The position numbers and the translations under genes are program-made. Shown here piece by piece: positions 36,165-47,900 of a stretch of DNA of 64,000 nt; the stretch's first letter is position 1, and every line of letters begins with the position of its first letter. Below the pieces are notes generated by a model, which was not told the DNA's origin, did not search any database, and was given only the letters and a program-made list of their open reading frames with translations. The DNA comes from Cladorhizidae sp. MBARI D1340-BT2. Taxonomy: Eukaryota > Porifera > Demospongiae > Poecilosclerida > Cladorhizidae. The stretch covers positions 45,741,526 to 45,805,525 of the forward strand of contig JAQNBH010000007.1 in the NCBI GenBank assembly GCA_028752905.1, given 5' to 3'.

Positions 36165-36950
36165 GTTGTTTTACACTTGGCGATCTTTTTAAAGCGGTGA
36201 AAACATGCTGAATGAACTCCGCTAGCATTCTTGATAACCACTTACCAAATTTTGGATGTTAATTGTTGCAATGATTAGACAATATTGAATCGACACAATC
36301 TGTGGGGGAGAGTAGATAGATGATCTAAAGATGAATTTCAAGATGAATTTCATGATTTTAACATTGGGGGGGGGGGGGGGGGGGGGGGCAGTTCACTACA
36401 TTCACTAATTAAGGATTCATGACACAGTGGGCGTGTTTTTGTTGTTGCTAGCTGTAATTGGCTGAAACCATTTAAGGCTGATTCATGATATGCAAAACGC
36501 TCCAGCGATGCGATGCGATGCGTCATTTTTTAGATATTGTGAACACAAAATTGCATCGTTACGACCTGTTGAGTGCATCATTCTGGTGTGCTTTATTTTG
36601 AGTTTTCAGTAAACACTGGGGATTTCAAAGCTGAATGGATGACTAAAGGCTGGATGCAGTGAGAACTTTCCCTAGTATATGCTGGGATATATGGGAAGCA
36701 CGAATGATGTGAGCGCAGGTGTCCATTAATTAATGGGAGGGGTTCCAGTTTGAGTGAAGGTTCAAGTTTGCTCAAGCGGCCACTCTGTTATTGTGAACAG
36801 TTAGAAGTGACGCGACGCGGAAGCCTAGCAGCATATTGTGAACCAACCTTGAGACGCTTCTATAGTTTTGCTTGAGGTATTGACTTTTTGTGTGTTTTTA
36901 TGGTATCCAATTTAAAGTAAGGGACAGACCCGTAGGAAGTGCCTCTACAC
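36165..36950. other. Unique stretch in SNRPE intron 4
   Basis: No exon seen. It contains a 23-base G run (36366-36388) and short gatgc repeats near 36505-36522. Confidence 0.6.
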
Positions 36951-36970
36951 TCCCTACCACTATTAAGTTC

Positions 36971-39553
36971 TGCCAGCTGATGTGGCTCCCTGTGTTATCC
37001 CTAGTTCTGTCAGCTGATGTTGCTCCCTGTGTTATCCCTAGTTCTGTCAGCTGATGTTGCTCCCTGTGTTATCCCTAGTTCTGCCAGCTGATGTTGCTCC
37101 CTGTGTTATCCCTAGTTCTGTCAGCTGATGTTGCTCCCTGTGTTATCCCTAGTTCTGCCAGCTGATGTTGCTCTCTGTGTTATCCCTAGTTCTGCCAGCT
37201 GATGTTGCTCTCTGTGTTATCCCTAGTTCTGCCAGCTGATGTTGCTCCCTGTGTTATCCCTAGTTCTGTCAGCTGATGTTGCTCCCTGTGTTACCTAGTT
37301 CTGCCAGCTGATGTTGCTCCCTGTGTTATCCCTAGTTCTGTCAGCTGATGTTGCTCCCTGTGTTACCTAGTTCTGTCAGCTGATGTTGCTCCCTGTGTTA
37401 CCTAGTTCTGCCAGCTGATGTTGCTCCCTGTGTTATCCCTAGTTCTGTCAGCTGATGTTGCTCCCTGTGTTATCCCTAGTTCTGTCAGCTGATGTTGCTC
37501 CCTGTGTTATCCCTAGTTCTGTCAGCTGATGTTGCTCCCTGTGTTATCCCTAGTTCTGTCAGCTGATGTTGCTCCCTGTGTTATCCCTAGTTCTGCCAGC
37601 TGATGTTGCTCCCTGTGTTATCCCTAGTTCTGTCAGCTGATGTTGCTCCCTGTGTTATCCCTAGTTCTGCCAGCTGATGTTGCTCCCTGTGTTATCCCTA
37701 GTTCTGTCAGCTGATGTTGCTCCCTGTGTTACCTAGTTCTGCCAGCTGATGTTGCTCCCTGTGTTATCCCTAGTTCTGTCAGCTGATGTTGCTCCCTGTG
37801 TTACCTAGTTCTGCCAGCTGATGTTGCTCCCTGTGTTATCCCTAGTTCTGTCAGCTGATGTTGCTCCCTGTGTTATCCCTAGTTCTGCCAGCTGATGTTG
37901 CTCCCTGTGTTATCCCTAGTTCTGTCAGCTGATGTTGCTCCCTGTGTTATCCCTAGTTCTGTCAGCTGATGTTGCTCCCTGTGTTATCCCTAGTTCTGCC
38001 AGCTGATGTTGCTCCCTGTGTTATCCCTAGTTCTGCCAGCTGATGTTGCTCCCTGTGTTATCCCTAGTTCTGTCAGCTGATGTTGCTCCCTGTGTTATCC
38101 CTAGTTCTGCCAGCTGATGTTGCTCCCTGTGTTATCCCTAGTTCTGCCAGCTGATGTTGCTCCCTGTGTTATCCCTAGTTCTGTCAGCTGATGTTGCTCC
38201 CTGTGTTATCCCTAGTTCTGCCAGCTGATGTTGCTCCCTGTGTTATCCCTAGTTCTGTCAGCTGATGTTGCTCCCTGTGTTATCCCTAGTTCTGTCAGCT
38301 GATGTTGCTCCCTGTGTTATCCCTAGTTCTGCCAGCTGATGTTGCTCCCTGTGTTATCCCTAGTTCTGTCAGCTGATGTTGCTCCCTGTGTTATCCCTAG
38401 TTCTGCCAGCTGATGTTGCTCTCTGTGTTATCCCTAGTTCTGCCAGCTGATGTTGCTCTCTGTGTTATCCCTAGTTCTGCCAGCTGATGTTGCTCCCTGT
38501 GTTATCCCTAGTTCTGTCAGCTGATGTTGCTCCCTGTGTTACCTAGTTCTGCCAGCTGATGTTGCTCCCTGTGTTATCCCTAGTTCTGTCAGCTGATGTT
38601 GCTCCCTGTGTTATCCCTAGTTCTGTCAGCTGATGTTGCTCCCTGTGTTACCTAGTTCTGCCAGCTGATGTTGCTCCCTGTGTTATCCCTAGTTCTGTCA
38701 GCTGATGTTGCTCCCTGTGTTATCCCTAGTTCTGTCAGCTGATGTTGCTCCCTGTGTTATCCCTAGTTCTGTCAGCTGATGTTGCTCCCTGTGTTATCCC
38801 TAGTTCTGTCAGCTGATGTTGCTCCCTGTGTTATCCCTAGTTCTGCCAGCTGATGTTGCTCCCTGTGTTATCCCTAGTTCTGTCAGCTGATGTTGCTCCC
38901 TGTGTTATCCCTAGTTCTGCCAGCTGATGTTGCTCCCTGTGTTATCCCTAGTTCTGTCAGCTGATGTTGCTCCCTGTGTTACCTAGTTCTGCCAGCTGAT
39001 GTTGCTCCCTGTGTTATCCCTAGTTCTGTCAGCTGATGTTGCTCCCTGTGTTATCCCTAGTTCTGCCAGCTGATGTTGCTCCCTGTGTTATCCCTAGTTC
39101 TGTCAGCTGATGTTGCTCCCTGTGTTATCCCTAGTTCTGCCAGCTGATGTTGCTCCCTGTGTTATCCCTAGTTCTGTCAGCTGATGTTGCTCCCTGTGTT
39201 ATCCCTAGTTCTGTCAGCTGATGTTGCTCCCTGTGTTATCCCTAGTTCTGCCAGCTGATGTTGCTCCCTGTGTTATCCCTAGTTCTGCCAGCTGATGTTG
39301 CTCCCTGTGTTATCCCTAGTTCTGCCAGCTGATGTTGCTCTCTGTGTTCCTCTCTGTGTTATCCCTAGTTCTGCCAGCTGATGTTGCTCCCTGTGTTATC
39401 CCTAGTTCTGTCAGCTGATGTTGCTCCCTGTGTTATCCCTAGTTCTGTCAGCTGATGTTGCTCCCTGTGTTATCCCCAGTTCTGTCTGCTGATGTTGCTC
39501 CCTGTGTTATCCCTAGTTCTGTCAGCTGATGTTGCTCCCTGTGTTATCCCTAG
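36971..39553 (+). repeat. 37-bp minisatellite of splice-acceptor-like units
   Basis: About 70 copies of agttctgtcagctgatgttg followed by ctccctgtgttatccct, with a 33-bp deletion variant (gttacctag). Each unit contains a branch-point-like ctgat, a pyrimidine-rich stretch and ccctag. The last copy provides the actual acceptor of SNRPE exon 5 at 39553. Confidence 0.95.
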
Positions 39554-39618
39554 GACGTATTCTGCTAAGAGGGGACAACATCACTCTCATTATGCAGGCG
39601 AATCTTTCACCTTCATGA
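39554..39618 (+). CDS. SNRPE: SNRPE exon 5 (Sm2 motif, stop)
   Basis: Completes the split Gly codon and encodes RILLRGDNITLIMQANLSPS and a TGA stop at 39616. RGDN is the Sm2 signature. The acceptor tgttatccctag is the last copy of the 37-bp array filling the 2.6 kb upstream. Confidence 0.9.
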
Positions 39619-39783
39619 CAAGCTGTGGTGTGTATGAAGGACAGGGAGGAAGGACGTCCGCCAGCCAGCCACATACTCAGCTCCTGCACGCACTCACTCA
39701 CTCTATTATAAACTAGAAGTATGCACTTATCATTCTCTTCACACCAACATCATTGTTGTTAATTTGAGGAGCGTGACATTGTC

Positions 39784-39789
39784 AATAAA
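39784..39789 (+). terminator. Candidate SNRPE poly(A) signal
   Basis: An AATAAA hexamer lies 166 nt after the SNRPE stop codon. It is the first canonical signal downstream and sits just before the next tandem array. Confidence 0.45.
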
Positions 39790-39835
39790 GTAGGCAGGTT
39801 GGCCACATACACTAGATAGATTAGTTGATATGAAC

Positions 39836-40680
39836 ATTTCGTTTTCTCAATCATCAACTCCCGATGAAGGCTGCACCAGCAATGCTCCCGATGAAGGCTG
39901 CACCAGCAATGCTCCCGATGAATGCTCCCGATGAAGGCTGCACCAGCAATGCTCCCGATGAAGGCTGCACCAGCAATGCTCCCGATGAAGGCTTCACCAG
40001 CAATGCTCCCGATGAAGGCTGCACCAGCAATGCTCCCGATGAAGGCTGCACCAGCAATGCTCCCGATGAAGGCTGCACCAGCAATGCTCCCGATGAAGGC
40101 TGCACCAGCAATGCTCCCGATGGAGGCCACACCAGCAATGCTCCCGATGGAGGCTGCACCAGCAATGCTCCTGGTGAAGGCTGCACCAGCAATGCTCCTG
40201 ATGAAGGCTGCACCAGCAATTACTCCCGATGAAGGCTGCACCAGCAATGCTCCCGATGAAGGCTGCACCAGCAATGCTCCCGATGGAGGCCACACCAGCA
40301 ATGCTCCTGATGGAGGCTGCACCAGCAATGCTCCCGATGGAGGCTGCACCAGCAACGCTCCCGATGGAGGCTGCACCAGCAATGCTCCTGATGGCTGCAC
40401 CAGCAATGCTCCTGGTGAAGGCTGCACCAGCAATGCTCCTGGTGAAGGCTGCACCAGCAATGCTCCTGGTGAAGGCTGCACCAGCAATGCTCCTGGTGAA
40501 GGCTGCACCAGCAATGCTCCTGGTGAACTGCACCAGCAATGCTCCCGATGAAGGCTGCATCATCATTGAGAAACAAATTTTACAATCTCAACGAACTCTC
40601 AGTTGATATTAAAATTACAATGACCTTCAAATTGGTGCTCTAGCCTTCATCAGAAATAATGAGATGCTAAGACTCACGTA
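39836..40680. repeat. 27-bp minisatellite with flanking repeat-family ends
   Basis: About 26 copies of gctcccgatgaaggctgcac plus cagcaat (39862-40555). On the left lies tttctcaatcatcaactcccg; on the right agttgatattaaaattacaatgacc, then tgctctagccttcatcag. These motifs also surround the array at 9.6-9.9 kb. Confidence 0.85.
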
Positions 40681-40866
40681 AGCCTGTTATATACCAGCAG
40701 TAGCTAGTATTCTCCCCTCTGAACAGCATTTGGACCCCGTCGGGGGCCTTAACCTCGCCTATTCTTTATGAAGGACACCTGCGTTATCGTTTGACAGATG
40801 TGCCGCCCCACCCCACCTGACACTGTCTTCGACTGATCGGAATTAATGCTAACAGAGACTAGTGAA

Positions 40867-41900
40867 GTCTAACTAACTAAGGTAACCGATCACTAATGAA
40901 GTCTAAATAACCAAGGTAACCGACTAATGAAGTCTAAATAACCAAGGTAACCGACTAATGAAAACCGACTAATGAAGTCTAAATAACCAAGGTAACCGAC
41001 TAATGAAGTCTAAATAACTAAGGTAACCGATGACTAATGAAGTCTAAATAACCAAGGTAACCGACTAATGAAGGCTAAATAACCAAGGTAATTGACTAAT
41101 GAAGTCTAACTAACCAAGGTGTGACTGACTAATGAAGTCTAAATAACCAAGGTAGCTAACCGACTAATGAAGTCTAAAATAACCAAGGTAACCCGACTAA
41201 TGAAGTCTAAATAACCAAGGTAACCGACTAATGAAGTCTAAATAACTAAGGTAACCGATGACTAATGAAGTCTAAATAACCAAGGTAACCGACTAATGAA
41301 GGCTAAATAACCAAGGTAACTGACTAATGAAGTCTAACTAACCAAGGTGTAACTGACTAATGAAGTCTAAAATAATAACCAAGGTAGCTAACCGACTAAT
41401 GAAGTCTAAAATAACCAAGGTAACCGACTAATGAAGTCTAAATAACTAAGGTAACCGATGACTAATGAAGTCTAAATAACCAAGGTAACCGACTAATGAA
41501 GGCTAAATAACCAAGGTAACTGACTAATGAAGTCTAACTGACCAAGGTGTAACTGACTAATGAAGTCTAAATAACCAAGGTAGCTAACCGACTAATGAAG
41601 TCTAAAATAACCAAGGTAACCGACTAATGAAACCAAGGTAACCGACTAATAAGTCTAAATAACCAAGGTAACTGACTAATGAAGATGAAATAACTAAGGT
41701 AGACTAATGAAGTCTAGGTAAGACTAATGAAGTCTAAATAACCAAGGTAAACTGACTAATGAAGTCTAAATAAAGGTAACAGACTAATGAAGATGAAATA
41801 ACCAAGGTAAGACTAATGAAGTCTAAATAACCAAGGTAACTGACTAATGAAGTCTAAATAACCAAGGTAACTGACTAGTGAAGTCTAAATAACCAAGGTA
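40867..41900. repeat. About 31-bp minisatellite
   Basis: About 33 diverged copies of actaatgaagtctaaataac plus caaggtaaccg. A block of several variant units is repeated as a higher-order unit (compare 41000-41160, 41230-41400 and 41420-41590). Confidence 0.93.
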
Positions 41901-41904
41901 ATAG

Positions 41905-44900
41905 TGCTACCTATAAGTACACCTATGTTCTTAGTGCTTACCTATAAGTACACCTATGTTCTTAGTGCTACCTATAAGTACACCTATGTTCTTAGTGCTA
42001 CCTATAAGTACACCTATGTTCTTAGTGCTACCTATAAGTACACCTATGTTCTTAGTGCTACTATAAGTACACCTATGTTCTTAGTGCTACCTATAAGTAC
42101 ACCTATGTTCTTAGTGCTACCTATAAGTACACCTATGTTCTTAGTGCTACCTATAAGTACACCTATGTTCTTAGTGCTACTATAAGTACACCTATGTTCT
42201 TAGTGCTACTATAAGTACACCTATGTTCTTAGTGCTACTATAAGTACACCTATGTTCTTAGTGCTACTATAAGTACACCTATGTTCTTAGTGCTACTATA
42301 AGTACACCTATGTTCTTAGTGCTACTATAAGTACACCTATGTTCTTAGTGCTACCTATAAGTACACCTATGTTCTTAGTGCTACTATAAGTACACCTATG
42401 TTCTTAGTGCTACCTATAAGTACACCTATGTTCTTAGTGCTACTATAAGTACACCTATGTTCTTAGTGCTACTATAAGTACACCTATGTTCTTAGTGCTA
42501 CTATAAGTACACCTATGTTCTTAGTGCTACTATAAGTACACCTATGTTCTTAGTGCTACCAATAAGTACACCTATGTTCTTAGTGCTACTATAAGTACAC
42601 CTATGTTCTTAGTGCTACCTATAAGTACACCTATGTTCTTAGTGCTACCTATAAGTACACCTATGTTCTTAGTGCTACTATATATAAGTACACCTATGTT
42701 CTTAGTGCTACTATAAGTACACCTATGTTCTTAGTGCTACCTATAAGTACACCTATGTTCTTAGTGCTACTATAAGTACACCTATGTTCTTAGTGCTACT
42801 ATAAGTACACCTATGTTCTTAGTGCTACTATAAGTACACCTATGTTCTTAGTGCTACTATAAGTACACCTATGTTCTTAGTGCTACTATAAGTACACCTA
42901 TGTTCTTAGTGCTACCTATAAGTACACCTATGTTCTTAGTGCTACCTATAAGTACACCTATGTTCTTAGTGCTACTATAAGTACACCTATGTTCTTAGTG
43001 CTACTATAAGTACACCTATGTTCTTAGTGCTACCTATAAGTACACCTATGTTCTTAGTGCTACCTATAAGTACACCTATGTTCTTAGTGCTACCTATAAG
43101 TACACCTATGTTCTTAGTGCTACTATAAGTACACCTATGTTCTTAGTGCTACCTATAAGTACACCTATGTTCTTAGTGCTACTATAAGTACACCTATGTT
43201 CTTAGTGCTACTATAAGTACACCTATGTTCTTAGTGCTACCTATAAGTACACCTATGTTCTTAGTGCTACTATAAGTACACCTATGTTCTTAGTGCTACT
43301 ATAAGTACACCTATGTTCTTAGTGCTACTATAAGCACACCTATGTTCTTAGTGCTACTATAAGTACACCTATGTTCTTAGTGCTACCTATAAGTACACCT
43401 ATGTTCTTAGTGCTACTATAAGTACACCTATGTTCTTAGTGCTACTATAAGTACACCTATGTTCTTAGTGCTACCTATAAGTACACCTATGTTCTTAGTG
43501 CTACCTATAAGTACACCTATGTTCTTAGTGCTACCTATAAGTACACCTATGTTCTTAGTGCTACCTATAAGTACACCTATGTTCTTAGTGCTACTATAAG
43601 TACACCTATGTTCTTAGTGCTACCTATAAGTACACCTATGTTCTTAGTGCTACCTATAAGTACACCTATGTTCTTAGTGCTACTATAAGTACACCTATGT
43701 TCTTAGTGCTACTATAAGTACACCTATGTTCTTAGTGCTACTATAAGTACACCTATGTTCTTAGTGCTACTATAAGTACACCTATGTTCTTAGTGCTACC
43801 TATAAGTACACCTATGTTCTTAGTGCTACCTATAAGTACACCTATGTTCTTAGTGCTACTATAAGTACACCTATGTTCTTAGTGCTACCTATAAGTACAC
43901 CTATGTTCTTAGTGCTACCTATAAGTACACCTATGTTCTTAGTGCTACTATAAGTACACCTATGTTCTTAGTGCTACTATAAGTACACCTATGTTCTTAG
44001 TGCTACCTATAAGTACACCTATGTTCTTAGTGCTACTATAAGTACACCTATGTTCTTAGTGCTACCTATAAGTACACCTATGTTCTTAGTGCTACTATAA
44101 GTACACCTATGTTCTTAGTGCTACCTATAAGTACACCTATGTTCTTAGTGCTACTATAAGTACACCTATGTTCTTAGTGCTACTATAAGTACACCTATGT
44201 TCTTAGTGCTACTATAAGTACACCTATGTTCTTAGTGCTACTATAAGTACACCTATGTTCTTAGTGCTACCTATAAGTACACCTATGTTCTTAGTGCTAC
44301 CTATAAGTACACCTATGTTCTTAGTGTATGTTCTTAGTGCTACTATAATTACACCTATGTTCTTAGTGCTACTATAAGTACACCTATGTTCTTAGTGCTA
44401 CTATAAGTACACCTATGTTCTTAGTGCTACCTATAAGTACACCTATGTTCTTAGTGCTACCTATAAGTACACCTATGTTCTTAGTGCTACTATAAGTACA
44501 CCTATGTTCTTAGTGCTACTATAAGTACACCTATGTTCTTAGTGCTACTATAAGTACACCTATGTTCTTAGTGCTACTATAAGTACACCTATGTTCTTAG
44601 TGCTACTATAAGTACACCTATGTTCTTAGTGCTACCTATAAGTACACCTATGTTCTTAGTGCTACTATAAGTACACCTATGTTCTTAGTGCTACTATAAG
44701 TACACCTATGTTCTTAGTGCTACTATAAGTACACCTATGTTCTTAGTGCTACTATAAGTACACCTATGTTCTTAGTGCTACTATAAGTACACCTATGTTC
44801 TTAGTGCTACTATAAGTACACCTATGTTCTTAGTGCTACTATAAGTACACCTATGTTCTTAGTGCTACTATAAGTACACCTATGTTCTTAGTGCTACTAT

Positions 44901-47900
44901 AAGTACACCTATGTTCTTAGTGCTACCTATAAGTACACCTATGTTCTTAGTGCTACTATAAGTACACCTATGTTCTTAGTGCTACTATAAGTACACCTAT
45001 GTTCTTAGTGCTACTATAAGTACACCTATGTTCTTAGTGCTACTATAAGTACACCTATGTTCTTAGTGCTACTATAAGTACACCTATGTTCTTAGTGCTA
45101 CTATAAGTACACCTATGTTCTTAGTGCTACTATAAGTACACCTATGTTCTTAGTGCTACTATAAGTACACCTATGTTCTTAGTGCTACTATAAGTACACC
45201 TATGTTCTTAGTGCTACTATAAGTACACCTATGTTCTTAGTGCTACTATAAGTACACCTATGTTCTTAGTGCTACTATAAGTACACCTATGTTCTTAGTG
45301 CTACTATAAGTACACCTATGTTCTTAGTGCTACTATAAGTACACCTATGTTCTTAGTGCTACTATAAGTACACCTATGTTCTTAGTGCTACTATAAGTAC
45401 ACCTATGTTCTTAGTGCTACTATAAGTACACCTATGTTCTTAGTGCTACTATAAGTACACCTATGTTCTTAGTGCTACTATAAGTACACCTATGTTCTTA
45501 GTGCTACCTATAAGTACACCTATGTTCTTAGTGCTACTATAAGTACACCTATGTTCTTAGTGCTACTATAAGTACACCTATGTTCTTAGTGCTACTATAA
45601 GTACACCTATGTTCTTAGTGCTACTATAAGTACACCTATGTTCTTAGTGCTACCTATAAGTACACCTATGTTCTTAGTGCTACTATAAGTACACCTATGT
45701 TCTTAGTGCTACTATAAGTACACCTATGTTCTTAGTGCTACTATAAGTACACCTATGTTCTTAGTGCTACTATAAGTACACCTATGTTCTTAGTGCTACC
45801 TATAAGTACACCTATGTTCTTAGTGCTACTATAAGTACACCTATGTTCTTAGTGCTACCTATAAGTACACCTATGTTCTTAGTGCTACTATAAGTACACC
45901 TATGTTCTTAGTGCTACTATAAGTACACCTATGTTCTTAGTGCTACCTATAAGTACACCTATGTTCTTAGTGCTACCTATAAGTACACCTATGTTCTTAG
46001 TGCTACTATAAGTACACCTATGTTCTTAGTGCTACTATAAGTACACCTATGTTCTTAGTGCTACCTATAAGTACACCTATGTTCTTAGTGCTACTATAAG
46101 TACACCTATGTTCTTAGTGCTACTATAAGTACACCTATGTTCTTAGTGCTACCTATAAGTACACCTATGTTCTTAGTGCTACTATAAGTACACCTATGTT
46201 CTTAGTGCTACCTATAAGTACACCTATGTTCTTAGTGCTACTATAAGTACACCTATGTTCTTAGTGCTACCTATAAGTACACCTATGTTCTTAGTGCTAC
46301 TATAAGTACACCTATGTTCTTAGTGCTACCTATAAGTACACCTATGTTCTTAGTGCTACTATAAGTACACCTATGTTCTTAGTGCTACTATAAGTACACC
46401 TATGTTCTTAGTGCTACTATAAGTACACCTATGTTCTTAGTGCTACTATAAGTACACCTATGTTCTTAGTGCTACCTATAAGTACACCTATGTTCTTAGT
46501 GCTACTATAAGTACACCTATGTTCTTAGTGCTACTATAAGTACACCTATGTTCTTAGTGCTACTATAAGTACACCTATGTTCTTAGTGCTACTATAAGTA
46601 CACCTATGTTCTTAGTGCTACTATAAGTACACCTATGTTCTTAGTGCTACCTATAAGTACACCTATGTTCTTAGTGCTACTATAAGTACACCTATGTTCT
46701 TAGTGCTACTATAAGTACACCTATGTTCTTAGTGCTACTATAAGTACACCTATGTTCTTAGTGCTACTATAAGTACACCTATGTTCTTAGTGCTACCTAT
46801 AAGTACACCTATGTTCTTAGTGCTACTATAAGTACACCTATGTTCTTAGTGCTACTATAAGTACACCTATGTTCTTAGTGCTACTATAAGTACACCTATG
46901 TTCTTAGTGCTACCTATAAGTACACCTATGTTCTTAGTGCTACCTATAAGTACACCTATGTTCTTAGTGCTACTATAAGTACACCTATGTTCTTAGTGCT
47001 ACTATAAGTACACCTATGTTCTTAGTGCTACTATAAGTACACCTATGTTCTTAGTGCTACTATAAGTACACCTATGTTCTTAGTGCTACCTATAAGTACA
47101 CCTATGTTCTTAGTGCTACTATAAGTACACCTATGTTCTTAGTGCTACTATAAGTACACCTATGTTCTTAGTGCTACTATAAGTACACCTATGTTCTTAG
47201 TGCTACCTATAAGTACACCTATGTTCTTAGTGCTACTATAAGTACACCTATGTTCTTAGTGCTACCTATAAGTACACCTATGTTCTTAGTGCTACTATAA
47301 GTACACCTATGTTCTTAGTGCTACTATAAGTACACCTATGTTCTTAGTGCTACTATAAGTACACCTATGTTCTTAGTGCTACTATAAGTACACCTATGTT
47401 CTTAGTGCTACTATAAGTACACCTATGTTCTTAGTGCTACTATAAGTACACCTATGTTCTTAGTGCTACCTATAAGTACACCTATGTTCTTAGTGCTACT
47501 ATAAGTACACCTATGTTCTTAGTGCTACCTATAAGTACACCTATGTTCTTAGTGCTACCTATAAGTACACCTATGTTCTTAGTGCTACTATAAGTACACC
47601 TATGTTCTTAGTGCTACTATAAGTACACCTATGTTCTTAGTGCTACCTATAAGTACACCTATGTTCTTAGTGCTACCTATAAGTACACCTATGTTCTTAG
47701 TGCTACCTATAAGTACACCTATGTTCTTAGTGCTACCTATAAGTACACCTATGTTCTTAGTGCTACTATAAGTACACCTATGTTCTTAGTGCTACTATAA
47801 GTACACCTATGTTCTTAGTGCTACCTATAAGTACACCTATGTTCTTAGTGCTACCTATAAGTACACCTATGTTCTTAGTGCTACTATAAGTACACCTATG

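Larger units (their letters stand above)
26471..39618 (+). other. SNRPE: SNRPE gene, full coding span (5 exons)
   Basis: Small nuclear ribonucleoprotein E, one of the seven Sm proteins that form the heteroheptameric ring on U1, U2, U4 and U5 snRNAs. Joining the five exons gives 282 nt, a 93-residue protein plus stop; human SmE has 92. Seen in order: the N-terminus MAYRAQKVQKVMVQPI, then NLIFRYLQN, the Sm1 motif (VQVWLYGRG...MRIEG...GFDEFMNLVMDDAEE) and the Sm2 motif GRILLRGDNITLI. All junctions are GT-AG and the reading phase is kept throughout. The introns are 1.5 kb, 6.2 kb, 56 bp and 5.1 kb, and all except the 56-bp one are dominated by tandem repeats. Differences from human SmE sit in the loop after DDAEE and at the C-terminus, which ends MQANLSPS. 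Nothing looks broken, so I call it a functional host gene. The identity is recognised from family knowledge; exon borders are read from the sequence and not checked with transcripts. Confidence 0.93.

Noticed and set aside
39759..40566. Open frames of about 190-250 codons (LLVQPSPGA / APAMLPMK repeats)
   Set aside because: Several frames on both strands are open over the 27-bp array. This is expected from a 27-bp unit without stops and shows no coding signal.
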